A DNA stretch of 64,000 bases from a bacterium (GTDB taxonomy: Bacteria > Sysuimicrobiota > Sysuimicrobiia > Sysuimicrobiales > Segetimicrobiaceae): positions 39,112-103,111 of the forward strand of contig DATGJN010000066.1 in assembly GCA_035295165.1 (NCBI GenBank). The letters are read 5' to 3'. Position 1 is the stretch's first letter, and each line of letters opens with the position of its first letter. The notes under the pieces were generated by a model. The model ran no database searches, was not told the DNA's origin, and saw only the letters and a program-made list of their open reading frames with translations. The position numbers were made by a program, and so were the translations under genes. Positions 18,632-26,952 of this stretch are shown here, in pieces.

Positions 18632-19345
18632 TTACCCCGCAGCCGCCCTCATGCCCAGGGTCCGGTGCAGCGCCCGCCGGCCGGTCTCCGTGAGGATCAC
18701 GGCGCGCGTGCCGGGTCGGCGCACCACCCACCCGCGCTCCAGCAACTTCGCCCACAGGGCTGCGCCGAGTGCGCCGCCCAGGTGGGGGCGCCGTTCGGTC
18801 CAATCGAGACATGCCGTCGCGAACTGACGCCGCTCCCGCCGCAGCGCCAGCGGATCCACGCCGAGCGCACCGAACGTCTCCGCGCCCGCCGGCCCCAGCT
18901 CGACCGGCCCACCGGACGGATCTGGCGGGACGATCGCCCGCCGCGTGACGAGCGCGTCGAAGACCGCCACGCCGAGCCGGCCCGCCAGATGGTCATAGCA
19001 CGTCCGCGCGTTGACGATCGGCGCAGATCTTCGGGTGGCCGGCCGCGACGCCCCGGCAACGGCAGAGAGCGATTCGACGAGCTGGCCGACCGAAGCGTCG
19101 CGCAGCTCGTAGACGATCTGCCGGCCCGCGCGGGTCGCCCGCACCAGCCCGCGCTGCCGCAGCAACGCTAGGTGGTTGGACACTTTCGGCTGCGCCTCGC
19201 CCGTCGCCGACACGATCTCCGACACCGCCGCCGGCCCCCCCATCAACGCGTGGAGGATCATCAACCGAAGCGGATCTGCGAGCGCCTGAGCGAGCGCGAG
19301 AGCCCGCGGGTCCACGATCGCTTCCGTATCACCGTTGTTCGGCAT
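18632..19345 (-). CDS. ArsR family regulator with a C-terminal extra domain
   Basis: A 237-residue protein from ATG 19345. Residues about 18-95 are an ArsR winged helix: ALADPLRLMILHALMGGPAA, VSEIVSATGEAQPKVSNHLA, LLRQRGLVRATRAGRQIVYE. A second domain (about 120-237) has TCYDHLAGRLGVAVFDALV, ATACLDWTERRPHLGGALGA and a final winged strand pair, as in the larger ArsR proteins of environmental bacteria whose ligand is unknown. The CVC metal motif of true ArsR is absent. An upstream extension to 19474 would cross the promoter and is rejected. It is co-transcribed with the arginase-like gene and probably represses its own promoter. Confidence 0.88.
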   Translation of the reverse strand: MPNNGDTEAIVDPRALALAQALADPLRLMILHALMGGPAAVSEIVSATGEAQPKVSNHLALLRQRGLVRATRAGRQIVYELRDASVGQLVESLSAVAGASRPATRRSAPIVNARTCYDHLAGRLGVAVFDALVTRRAIVPPDPSGGPVELGPAGAETFGALGVDPLALRRERRQFATACLDWTERRPHLGGALGAALWAKLLERGWVVRRPGTRAVILTETGRRALHRTLGMRAAAG

Positions 19346-19385
19346 TGACACGCGCCGCGTCTCCCTGATACCGTAGCCATATGAT

Positions 19386-19432
19386 ACATCAGAGTTCGAT
19401 GATATGTTATCGCACCCATCGCGCCTTGTCAA
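19386..19432 (-). promoter_or_regulatory. Promoter and possible ArsR operator of the ArsR/arginase operon
   Basis: On the minus strand a perfect TTGACA (19427-19432) is followed after exactly 17 bases by TAACAT (19404-19409). Over the -10 box and start point lies an interrupted inverted repeat, ACATCA-8 bases-TGATATGT (19386-19407), in a conspicuously A/T-rich patch. A repressor bound there would block polymerase. That this is the ArsR site is inference. Confidence 0.6.
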
Positions 19433-19705
19433 TCTGGCCGGTTTGGAGATCCGCATAACCCCGTCCGACAGCATGGAACGGTCAGATGCTGATCACCAGC
19501 GTCTCCCTTCAGACGATCCTCGGGATGTCTCCGCTGCTCGCGGGACTCGGCATGCGGTCGGCGGGATCGGTGATCTGGGCGCGGCGCTGCTGGCGCTTCT
19601 CTTCGTCGGACGCGCGGTTGGGGGAGCGCCGATGCGTGAGCCCGGGCGGCGTGCGGCCGGATCGGCCCGGGCGGCAGGGGCCTGTCGGTGGGGCTACTAA
19701 TGGGG

Positions 19706-21334
19706 CTACTTCGTCACGTACGCGTCGCTGAACGCGGGAAACGTCGAGTAGTTGTACTTCACGCCCTGGACGGTCGAACGGCGAACCCACACCGACAGTT
19801 CGTCCATCATCGGCATCGCCACGGCCTGGTCGAGCAGCATGTGGTCCAAGCGGACGTAGACCGCCTGCCGCTTTGCCGGATCCAACGTGCTGCGCCCTTC
19901 CGCGAGCAACCGGTCCACGTCCGCGTTCGAGTAGCACGACCAGTTGAAGTTGGTGCCGATGTTCGCCGTGGAGAATAGAGCGTATAGCGTGTCGGGATCG
20001 TTCGCCCGCAGGAAGATCGTCCCCAAGTTGTCCGCGCACTTGAAGTTATCGTCCGTACGCGGTCCGAACGCCTGGCTCTTGATCTTCGCGTCGAACCCGA
20101 GCTCCAGCAGCTGGGCCTGCACCGGCTCGATGTCGGGCAGGTCGCCGCCGCCGAGATTCAGGGAGTTGATCACGATCTGGAGCGGCTTGCCGTCCTTCAG
20201 GCGGACGTGGTTGGGACCCATCTTCCACCCCGCCTCGTCGAGGAGCGCGCCCGCCTTGCGCGGGTCGTACGGATAGTACGCGCAGGCACCAGGGTCCTGC
20301 AGCATCACGTGGCTCACCATGCCGCACGCCGGCGACCCGAGACCCCGGTACACCGAGGCGATGATCGCCCGCCGGTTGATGCCATACAGAAGCGCCTGAC
20401 GCACCCGCACGTCGTCGGTCGGCGGGCGGCGGACGTTGATCAACCACAGGTAGGCCGACCCGGGGAACGGGCGCGTGTCCTCGACGAGCCGCGTGTCCTT
20501 CCGCAGCTGCGTGAGAATCGAGCCGGACGTGCCGTACCCGAGGACGTAGATCATCTGGGTCTCGCCGGACGACAGCGTGATCGCGCGGGTCTCGGCCTCC
20601 GGCACGATCTTCCAGACGATCCGGTCGAGGTACGGCGCTCCCTGATGGTCGCTCCACGGCAGACGACGGGTGAACGCGGCGTTCTTGACGAACGTCAGGT
20701 GATCGTTCGTCACGTACTCGGTCACCGTGAAGGGACCGCTGCCCACAGGACCCCGCTGCGTCTGCTGCGGCGTCTGCGCGGCCGTGGCCTTGGGCGACAG
20801 GATGGCGAGCGTGCCGCCGGCGACGTACGACAAGAACGGCGCGTAGGGGTCCTTGAAGTGCACCTGCACCGTGTGATCGTCCACGACGGTCGAGCCCGTG
20901 TACCCGACCAAACTCGACAGCGCTCCGCCGGCCCTGAAGTTGGGGTTCACGATCCGGTCGAAGTTCCACTTCACCGCGTCCGCGTTGAACGGCGTGCCGT
21001 CCGAAAAGCGCACGTCCTGCCGCAGGACGAACGTGAACGTCTTGCCGTCCGGTGAGATGCGGTAGCTCGTCGCGAGCCACGGATTGAGCTTGCCGTCGGG
21101 ACTCTGGTACAGGAGGCTCTCGAAGACATTCAGGCTACCGAGCAGATACGTCGCCGCGGCCGCAGACGCGTGCGGGTCGAGCATCGTCGGATCCGCCTCG
21201 AGCCCGATCGTCAGGGTCCCGCCCGTCACCGGCGCGGCCACAGCGCCTGCCCCGGCGATGACCAAGATGACCGCGGCGGCCGCCGCGGCACCGATCCACC
21301 CTGCCCGACCGCTCGGTTTCGTGCGCTCCCGCAT
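19706..21334 (-). CDS. ABC transporter substrate-binding protein, family 5
   Basis: A 542-residue extracellular solute-binding protein from ATG 21334. Signal peptide at residues about 10-34 (GWIGAAAAAAVILVIAGAGAVAA). The mature start is GGTLTIGLEADPTMLDPHAS, then LATSYRISPDGKTFTFVLR, VRFSDGTPFNADAVKWNFDR, PVGSGPFTVTEYV, and VRQALLYGINRRAI: the full DppA/OppA signature order. It has an unusual number of Cys (SPACGM, GACAY, KCADN, WSCYS), probably two disulfides outside the cell. Last gene of the run M20-SBP-DppB-DppC-SBP, 107 bases after DppC. The operon thus encodes two different receptors for one permease pair. Confidence 0.92.
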   Translation of the reverse strand: MRERTKPSGRAGWIGAAAAAAVILVIAGAGAVAAPVTGGTLTIGLEADPTMLDPHASAAAATYLLGSLNVFESLLYQSPDGKLNPWLATSYRISPDGKTFTFVLRQDVRFSDGTPFNADAVKWNFDRIVNPNFRAGGALSSLVGYTGSTVVDDHTVQVHFKDPYAPFLSYVAGGTLAILSPKATAAQTPQQTQRGPVGSGPFTVTEYVTNDHLTFVKNAAFTRRLPWSDHQGAPYLDRIVWKIVPEAETRAITLSSGETQMIYVLGYGTSGSILTQLRKDTRLVEDTRPFPGSAYLWLINVRRPPTDDVRVRQALLYGINRRAIIASVYRGLGSPACGMVSHVMLQDPGACAYYPYDPRKAGALLDEAGWKMGPNHVRLKDGKPLQIVINSLNLGGGDLPDIEPVQAQLLELGFDAKIKSQAFGPRTDDNFKCADNLGTIFLRANDPDTLYALFSTANIGTNFNWSCYSNADVDRLLAEGRSTLDPAKRQAVYVRLDHMLLDQAVAMPMMDELSVWVRRSTVQGVKYNYSTFPAFSDAYVTK

Positions 21335-21441
21335 CCTCGAACCTCCCCGGGCGTCCCGCCACGACCGTGGGACGTCACAGTACTTCCACTACAAGTTCGT
21401 CCGAGACGCGGCGGGTCCTGGTCCCGGCGGCGCGACGCACG

Positions 21442-22365
21442 CTAGGTCGAGCGCTCGCTGCCTGCGGTCCGGCGTGGGTCGAGGGCGTCGTCGAGCGCGT
21501 CGCCGAGAAGGTTGAAGCTGACGACCGTGAGGAAGATCGCGGCGCCGGGCACCAGCGAGAGCCAGGGCGCCGTCGTCAGGTAGTTCTTGCCGGTGAGCAG
21601 CATCGAGCCCCAACTCGGGATGGGCGGCTGGACCCCGAGGCCGAGGAAACTCAACCCGGCCTCGGTCAGGATCGCGAACGCGACGCTGAGACTCGCCTGC
21701 ACGACCAGCGGGGAGAGCGCGTTGGGGAGCACGTGGCCGACGAGAAGCCGGAGAGCGCCGGCGCCCACCGCGCGGGCGCTCTCGACGAAGTCGAGGTGGC
21801 GGATGGCGAGGACCTGCCCGCGCGTCAGACGGGCGAACGCGGGGATCGTCACGAATCCGATCGCCAGCATCGAGCTGACGAGCCCCGGCCCCAGCGCGGC
21901 GCTGATCGCGAGCGCAAGCACGAGCGCGGGAAACGCCAAGATCGCGTCCACCGCCCGCATGATCGCCTCGTCGGGAAGCCCGCCGGCGAACCCCGCCGCG
22001 AGCCCGAGCGGTACCCCCACCGCCGCGGCGATACCGACGGAGATCATCCCGGCCACGAGCGAGACACGCGCGCCGTAGATGAGGCGCGCCACCTCGTCTC
22101 GGCCGAGATCGTCGGTGCCGAACCAGTGGGCCGGCGAGGGTGGCAGCAGCGCGTCGGACAGGTCGCCGCGCACGGGGTTGCCGGGGGCGATGTACGGGGC
22201 GCCGAGGGCGGCCGCGATCGCGAGCGCGACCACGACCGCGCACGGCACGGCCAGGCGCGAGCGCCAAAAGCGGCGCCACGCGCGGCCGCGCCCGACGTCG
22301 CGCGGTGCGGCCCCCACCGCCGCGGCCGCCGGATCGCCAGGTGCACGTCCGCGCGCGCGAGTCAT
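21442..22365 (-). CDS. DppC-type ABC transporter permease
   Basis: A 307-residue inner-membrane subunit from ATG 22365, overlapping the DppB-type stop by four bases. It has the OppC N-terminal pattern (cytoplasmic lead, helix LAVPCAVVVALAIAAALG, PYIAPGNP). The periplasmic motif HWFGTDDLGRDEVARLIYGA is diagnostic of DppC/OppC/NikC. The EAA loop RHLDFVESARAVGAGALRLL touches the ATPase. A further five helices end with LFLTVVSFNLLGDALDDALDPR. It forms a heterodimer with the preceding DppB-type subunit. Neither DppD- nor DppF-type ATPase is encoded here. Confidence 0.93.
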   Translation of the reverse strand: MTRARGRAPGDPAAAAVGAAPRDVGRGRAWRRFWRSRLAVPCAVVVALAIAAALGAPYIAPGNPVRGDLSDALLPPSPAHWFGTDDLGRDEVARLIYGARVSLVAGMISVGIAAAVGVPLGLAAGFAGGLPDEAIMRAVDAILAFPALVLALAISAALGPGLVSSMLAIGFVTIPAFARLTRGQVLAIRHLDFVESARAVGAGALRLLVGHVLPNALSPLVVQASLSVAFAILTEAGLSFLGLGVQPPIPSWGSMLLTGKNYLTTAPWLSLVPGAAIFLTVVSFNLLGDALDDALDPRRTAGSERST

Positions 22366-23306
22366 TGGTAGCGGATCCGCGGGTCCAGCCGCGCGTAGAC
22401 GAGATCGACCCCGAGGTTCACGAGGATGAACGAAAGCGCCAGCACGAGCACCGCCCCCTGCACGACGGGAAAGTCACGCGCAAAGATCGCGTCCACGATC
22501 AGGCGCCCGACCCCGGGCAGCGCGAAGATCGTCTCGACGATCACGGCACCGCCGAGCAAGCTCCCCGTCTGCAGCCCGAGCACGGTCACCACGGGAATCA
22601 GCGCCGTGCGCAGGGCGTGGCGCAGCACGACCCCGCGCTCGCGCACCCCCTTCGCGCGGGCGGTGCGCACGTAGTCGAGCTGCAGGACGTGCAGCAGGCT
22701 CGCGCGCGTGATCCGCATCACGATCGCGGCGAGGGCGGCGCCGAGCGTCACGACCGGCAGCACCATCGTGTGGAGGTTGCCGGCGAGGCTGACGCCGAGC
22801 GGCACGAACCCCACCGTCGGAAACCACGGCAGCAGCACCGAGAAGAACCAGATCAGCAGGATGCCGAGCCAGAAGCTCGGCATCGAGATCCCGGAGATCG
22901 CCAGCGGCGTCACGAGCACGTCGAGCCAGGAGTTGCGGCGCACCGCGCTGAGCACGCCCGCCGGGATGGCGATGCACAGCGACAGGATCATGGCCAGGGC
23001 CGACAACTCGAGCGTGGTCGGATAGCGCGCGAGCACGAGCGCGCCGACGGGATCGTGCGTCCGCAGCGACGCCCCGAGATCCCCGTGCGCCGCGTGCCAC
23101 AGCCACGTCCCGTACTGGGCCGGCAACGGCTGGTCGAGGCCGAGGGCGTGGCGGAGCGCGGCCACGGTGTCGGGGGACGCTTCCTCGCCGAGCATGATCA
23201 CGACCGGGTCGCCTGGCGTGATGTGCAGCAGCAGAAACACCATGACCGTCACGAGCACGACCACCGGGACCGTCGCCAAAAGACGGCGGACGACATACAC
23301 GATCAT
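22362..23306 (-). CDS. DppB-type ABC transporter permease
   Basis: A 314-residue permease from ATG 23306. It starts with the classic MIVYVVRRLLATVPVVVLV helix, then ITPGDPVVIMLGEEASPDTV, LGLDQPLPAQYGTWLWHAAH, GDLGASLRTHDPV, and the EAA loop LDYVRTARAKGVRERGVVLR before the last helices (SLLGGAVIVETIFALPGVG, then the final helix ending ARLDPRIRY). All of these are diagnostic for DppB/OppB/GsiC. It follows the binding-protein gene by 30 bases and overlaps DppC, so it lies in the middle of the uptake operon. Confidence 0.93.
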   Translation of the reverse strand: MIVYVVRRLLATVPVVVLVTVMVFLLLHITPGDPVVIMLGEEASPDTVAALRHALGLDQPLPAQYGTWLWHAAHGDLGASLRTHDPVGALVLARYPTTLELSALAMILSLCIAIPAGVLSAVRRNSWLDVLVTPLAISGISMPSFWLGILLIWFFSVLLPWFPTVGFVPLGVSLAGNLHTMVLPVVTLGAALAAIVMRITRASLLHVLQLDYVRTARAKGVRERGVVLRHALRTALIPVVTVLGLQTGSLLGGAVIVETIFALPGVGRLIVDAIFARDFPVVQGAVLVLALSFILVNLGVDLVYARLDPRIRYQ

Positions 23307-23336
23307 CGCGTTCGGGGCCGGCGGCGGGTCACCGTG

Positions 23337-24926
23337 CTACGACGTCAACCACGCGTCGGTGAAGCGCATCCCGCCGTCCGGGATATACGTGTACCCCTGC
23401 ACGCGGGTGCGCAGCGCCTCCGTGTAGTCGGGGTACCGCAGGAACACCCACGGCAGGTCCGTCCCCACGAGCCGGTCCATGCGGGAGTACAGCGCCGCGC
23501 GCGCCTTGGCGTCCGCCGTCGCGGCGGCCTTGGCCAGCAGCCCGTCGAACTCCGGGCTCTTGTACCCGTACACGTTGAGCTTGCTCGTGCTGAGAAAGAA
23601 CCGGCTGAACCCCTGGAACGGATCGAGGGTCCCGAAGTACGTGATGATCGACGCGGCGAAATCCGCGGCCACCAGCCGGCCGAGCAGCGTCCCGTTGTCG
23701 AGCGTCACGAGTTGCGCATCGATCCCGACATCGGCCAGTTGCTGCTTGATCGCCTGCGCGAGCTGGATGATCTCCGGGTTGTTCAGGATCTGGACCTGCA
23801 CGGCGAACCCGTGCGGCTGCCCGCCCTCGGCGAGTTTCGCCTTGGCCTTCACCAGGTCGCGCTGCGGAAACGGGTTGAACGCCGGATCGTAGCCGAGCGC
23901 GGTCGGCGGCAGGAACGATCTGGCCGGCGCGCCGATCCCGTAGTAGACGATCCGGTTGATCGCCCCGCGATCCACCGCCCACCCGATGGCCTCGCGCAGC
24001 GCGCGGTTGTTGAACGGCGGCTTTGCGAGCTGGAGACGCAGCGAGGCGACGGACAACCCCGGCCGCGCATACATCTGCAGCCCCGAGTCATGTTGGAGCG
24101 CTCCGGTGTCCTTCGCGAGCAGGTTCTCCGTGGCGTCGATCGTGCCGCTCCGAACCGCGTTCGCCTTGACCTCGGGATCGGGGATCCCCTCGTAGCGGAT
24201 GGCGTCCACGTAGGGACGGCCCTTCTGCCAGTAGTCCGCAAACGCCTTGCCGTCGATGTGGTCGCCTTTGAGCCAGCGCACGAACGAGAACGGACCGGTG
24301 CCGATCGGGTTGCTCGCGAGGTCCTTCCCGTACTTGTCGATCGCCGCCCGCGAGATCATCAACCCGGAAAACCCCGACAGCGAGTACGGCAGCGGCGCAA
24401 ACGCACCCGTGAGGTGCAGCCGCAGCGTCGCGGCGTCCACGGCTTCCGCAGCCTCCACGTAGGGGATCTCCCCGCGGCGCGGGGACCCCGCCTTGGGGTC
24501 GAGGATGCGATCGAAGTTCGCCTTCGCGCCCTGGGCGTCGAACACGGTTCCGTCGTGGAATCGGACGCCCGGCCGGAGCTTGACCTCCCAGGTCGTGTCG
24601 TTCAGGGGTTTCCAGCTTACGGCGAGCTTCGGGACGATGCGCAATTGCGCATCAACGTCCACCAGCCCGTCGAAAAAACCGTAGTAGATCTGACGATCGA
24701 CTTCGGCGGTGCTGTATCCGGGGTCGAGCGTCGTCGCGTCCGAGTCCAGCCCCACGGTCAGGGTCCCGCCGCGGCGGGGCGCTGCGCCGGCCGCGAGCGA
24801 CGCCGACGGCGGTGCGGCCGCGAACGCCGCGCCGGCCCCGGGGACGGCGGCCGCCAGGATCGCCGCACGGCGCAAGAGTTCCCGCCGGGGCAGACGTTCG
24901 GACCTGTCGCGCCGCTCGTCAGACAT
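23337..24926 (-). CDS. ABC transporter substrate-binding protein, family 5, Tat-type signal
   Basis: A 529-residue binding protein from ATG 24926 with GGGAGG seven bases upstream. The N-terminus has a twin-arginine-like motif (PRRELLRRAAILAAAVPGAG) followed by a hydrophobic core and AAP-rich end, so export by Tat is likely. The mature part begins GGTLTVGLDSDATTLDPGYS, then LAVSWKPLNDTTWEVKLRPG, VRFHDGTVFDAQGAKANFDR, PIGTGPFSFVRW, and LREAIGWAVDRGAI. Its sequence is only distantly like the second receptor at 19706-21334. It sits 190 bases after the M20 hydrolase gene and 30 bases before DppB. The ligand may be a peptide or an amide that the hydrolase cleaves. Confidence 0.92.
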   Translation of the reverse strand: MSDERRDRSERLPRRELLRRAAILAAAVPGAGAAFAAAPPSASLAAGAAPRRGGTLTVGLDSDATTLDPGYSTAEVDRQIYYGFFDGLVDVDAQLRIVPKLAVSWKPLNDTTWEVKLRPGVRFHDGTVFDAQGAKANFDRILDPKAGSPRRGEIPYVEAAEAVDAATLRLHLTGAFAPLPYSLSGFSGLMISRAAIDKYGKDLASNPIGTGPFSFVRWLKGDHIDGKAFADYWQKGRPYVDAIRYEGIPDPEVKANAVRSGTIDATENLLAKDTGALQHDSGLQMYARPGLSVASLRLQLAKPPFNNRALREAIGWAVDRGAINRIVYYGIGAPARSFLPPTALGYDPAFNPFPQRDLVKAKAKLAEGGQPHGFAVQVQILNNPEIIQLAQAIKQQLADVGIDAQLVTLDNGTLLGRLVAADFAASIITYFGTLDPFQGFSRFFLSTSKLNVYGYKSPEFDGLLAKAAATADAKARAALYSRMDRLVGTDLPWVFLRYPDYTEALRTRVQGYTYIPDGGMRFTDAWLTS

Positions 24927-25115
24927 CTCCACACCTCCCGATGCGTACGAGAAGACGACCGAGCAGACCCGCCGGTGCGGGTAGCGCGTGCAGACGGTTC
25001 GTCGCGCCGGCGGGGGTCCCTCCCCGCAGAGACGCGACCGTTACACCGGTGACCGCATGGGCACCGGGTCCGACAGCCGGGCGACCGAGGGTGCCCTGCG
25101 GGGTTCCGGAACTTT

Positions 25116-26543
25116 CTAGGTTGTACGGGCGCGGCGGAGCGGCGCGGGCACGACATCGTCCGGGATCGGACACCGGTAGCCCTGGCCCCCCGTGCGTTCC
25201 GCAAGCTCGGCCTTCGCACGTAACCGCAGCTCCTGGTCGCGGACCGCGTCCAGTCCGGTGGCGGCCATCACCTTGGCCGCGTGCACCATGCCCTTGTGTG
25301 CCGCGGGCGACGCGCCCTGCGCGACCATCTGCCAGGAGTGAAACGGCGTCCCGACCGCGTAACAGGCGCCCCACATCTGCGCGGTGGGCACGATCCAGCT
25401 CACGTCCCCCACGTCGGTGGACCCGCTGAGCAGACGCGGTGGGCCTTCGAGCGGCACCGGTAACCCGTACAGCCCGTGGGCCTGGGCCGCCGGCGTGCCG
25501 TGCGTCTCGATGCTGGACCCGATGTCGTCCGGCGTCAACGTCTGCCTGATCCGCTCGGCGAACGCCGCGTCCTGCGCGTCGAATGCGACGCCGCCCATGC
25601 GCGTCAAGTTCTCGTCCATGGCGCGCTCGAGCACGGTGTTGGGCACGAGGTTGGAGCACGCCTTGTCGACCTCGACCTCCAGCTCCGTCTCGGTCATCAG
25701 CGCCGCGCCCTCCGCGATCTTCCGCACGCGGGCAAACAGGGTCTGCGCCTGGGCCACTTCGGGGGCGCGGATCAGGTACAGCACCTCGGCCTTCGGCTGC
25801 ACCACGTTGGGCGAGATGCCGCCCGCGTCGGTAATCGAGTAGTGCACCCGGGCACTCGACGGCATGTGTTCGCGCAGAAAGTTCACGCCGATGTTCATCA
25901 ACTCCACCGCGTCGAGCGCGCTCCGGCCGAGGTGCGGCGCGCCGGCGGCGTGGGCGGCGCGGCCCCGGAATCGATAGTAGACCTGGATGTTCGCGAGCGA
26001 GCCGCGCGACATCACCGCGGCGAAGCTGCCCGGATGCCAGGAGAGTGCGACGTCGAGGTCGTCGAACGCACCGGCGCGGGCCATGAACGCCTTGCCGGAG
26101 CCGCCTTCCTCTCCCGGGCAGCCGTAGAACCGTACCGTCCCTTTGATCCCGGTGGCCATGAGATGGTTGCGGAGCGCCACCGCGGCGAGCGCCGCGCCCG
26201 CCCCGAGCAGGTTGTGGCCGCAGCCGTGCCCGATCCCGCCCGGGGTGGCGGTGCGCGGTTCCGCGACGCCTGCGTCCTGGCTCAAGCCCGCGAGCGCGTC
26301 GTATTCGCCGAGAAATCCGATCACGGGACCGCCGCTCCCGGATTCGGCGACGAACGCGGTCTCGATCCCCGCGACGTTGCGCGTGACGCGGAACCCTTCC
26401 TCCTCGAGCGCGGCGACGTGTGCGGCCGCGGACTTGTGTTCGTTGAACCGAAGCTCGGCGAGACGCCAAATCTCGTCCGCGAGAGCGACGAACGTGTCGC
26501 GTTTGAGTTCCACCTGCCGCGTGATCTGATCGACGTCGGACAC
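25116..26543 (-). CDS. M20 family amidohydrolase (AbgB-like)
   Basis: A 475-residue cytoplasmic metallohydrolase from GTG 26543 (AGGAGGAG seven bases upstream; SDVDQITRQVELKRDTFVAL is the usual family start). Metal-site motifs are visible: FLGEYDALAGLSQDAG, IGHGCGHNLLGAGAALAAVA, YGCPGEEGGSGKAFM, and a late H in GTPFHSWQMVAQG. The insert dimerisation domain begins near RFRGRAAHAAGAPHLGRSAL. It is most like AbgB (p-aminobenzoyl-glutamate hydrolase subunit B), which works with AbgA. It heads the uptake operon, so it probably hydrolyses what that transporter brings in. Divergent from the amidase pair across about 210 bases. Confidence 0.92.
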   Translation of the reverse strand: MSDVDQITRQVELKRDTFVALADEIWRLAELRFNEHKSAAAHVAALEEEGFRVTRNVAGIETAFVAESGSGGPVIGFLGEYDALAGLSQDAGVAEPRTATPGGIGHGCGHNLLGAGAALAAVALRNHLMATGIKGTVRFYGCPGEEGGSGKAFMARAGAFDDLDVALSWHPGSFAAVMSRGSLANIQVYYRFRGRAAHAAGAPHLGRSALDAVELMNIGVNFLREHMPSSARVHYSITDAGGISPNVVQPKAEVLYLIRAPEVAQAQTLFARVRKIAEGAALMTETELEVEVDKACSNLVPNTVLERAMDENLTRMGGVAFDAQDAAFAERIRQTLTPDDIGSSIETHGTPAAQAHGLYGLPVPLEGPPRLLSGSTDVGDVSWIVPTAQMWGACYAVGTPFHSWQMVAQGASPAAHKGMVHAAKVMAATGLDAVRDQELRLRAKAELAERTGGQGYRCPIPDDVVPAPLRRARTT

Positions 26544-26754
26544 GTCGGTTCTCCTCCTGACCGCTGCCGGTCGCTCCACCCGTGTGATCTTCTGCCGCGC
26601 CTCGGTACCGTCTCGAGCGCGGACCGCGGTCGAGGCGCCCACCGCCGATCGCTTCAACGACCGCGCGCGTGCGCCCTGCGCGACGGCGGCGCTGCCGAAA
26701 TGGACCGCATGGGCGCCCCAGGACAACCCGGTTGCCGCGTGGTAGTGATGTGCC

Positions 26755-26952
26755 ATGACAACGCGAAGACGCACGTCCCGATCGAAGGCCACGACGTCGC
26801 GCACCCGCCGCGCCGCACGGCGGGCCACGCGCACGCGGCACGCCGAACTGCGCGAGGTGATCCGGCTGCAGACCCTGTCCGGCCGGGTCGTCCGCAACAC
26901 GCCGATCCCGATGGCGGTCGAGCCGGCCTCGCTGTTCAGGACGCTGCCGTGA
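26755..26952 (+). CDS. Small AtzG/GatC-like amidase partner protein
   Basis: A 65-residue frame from ATG 26755 whose stop overlaps the amidase start (GTGA). The first 28 residues are very Arg/Thr-rich. The rest, AELREVIRLQTLSGRVVRNT then PIPMAVEPASLFRTLP, follows the pattern of AtzG/DUF4089 proteins: one or two helices, then a loop ending in an x-E-P-A-x-x-F-R motif like the GatC C-terminus, which wraps around its amidase. An in-frame stop ten bases upstream fixes the start, but the ribosome binding site is weak. Coupling and ending support it; the family call is by eye and the protein could still be spurious. Confidence 0.5.
   Translation: MTTRRRTSRSKATTSRTRRAARRATRTRHAELREVIRLQTLSGRVVRNTPIPMAVEPASLFRTLP

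Noticed and set aside
22140..25052. A 970-codon open frame on the plus strand, and similar long ones at 25476-28418 and 27221-29713.
   Set aside because: They are antisense or out-of-frame to clear transporter, M20 and amidase genes; the translations are Arg/His-rich with no family features. Long shadow frames are expected at this G+C content.
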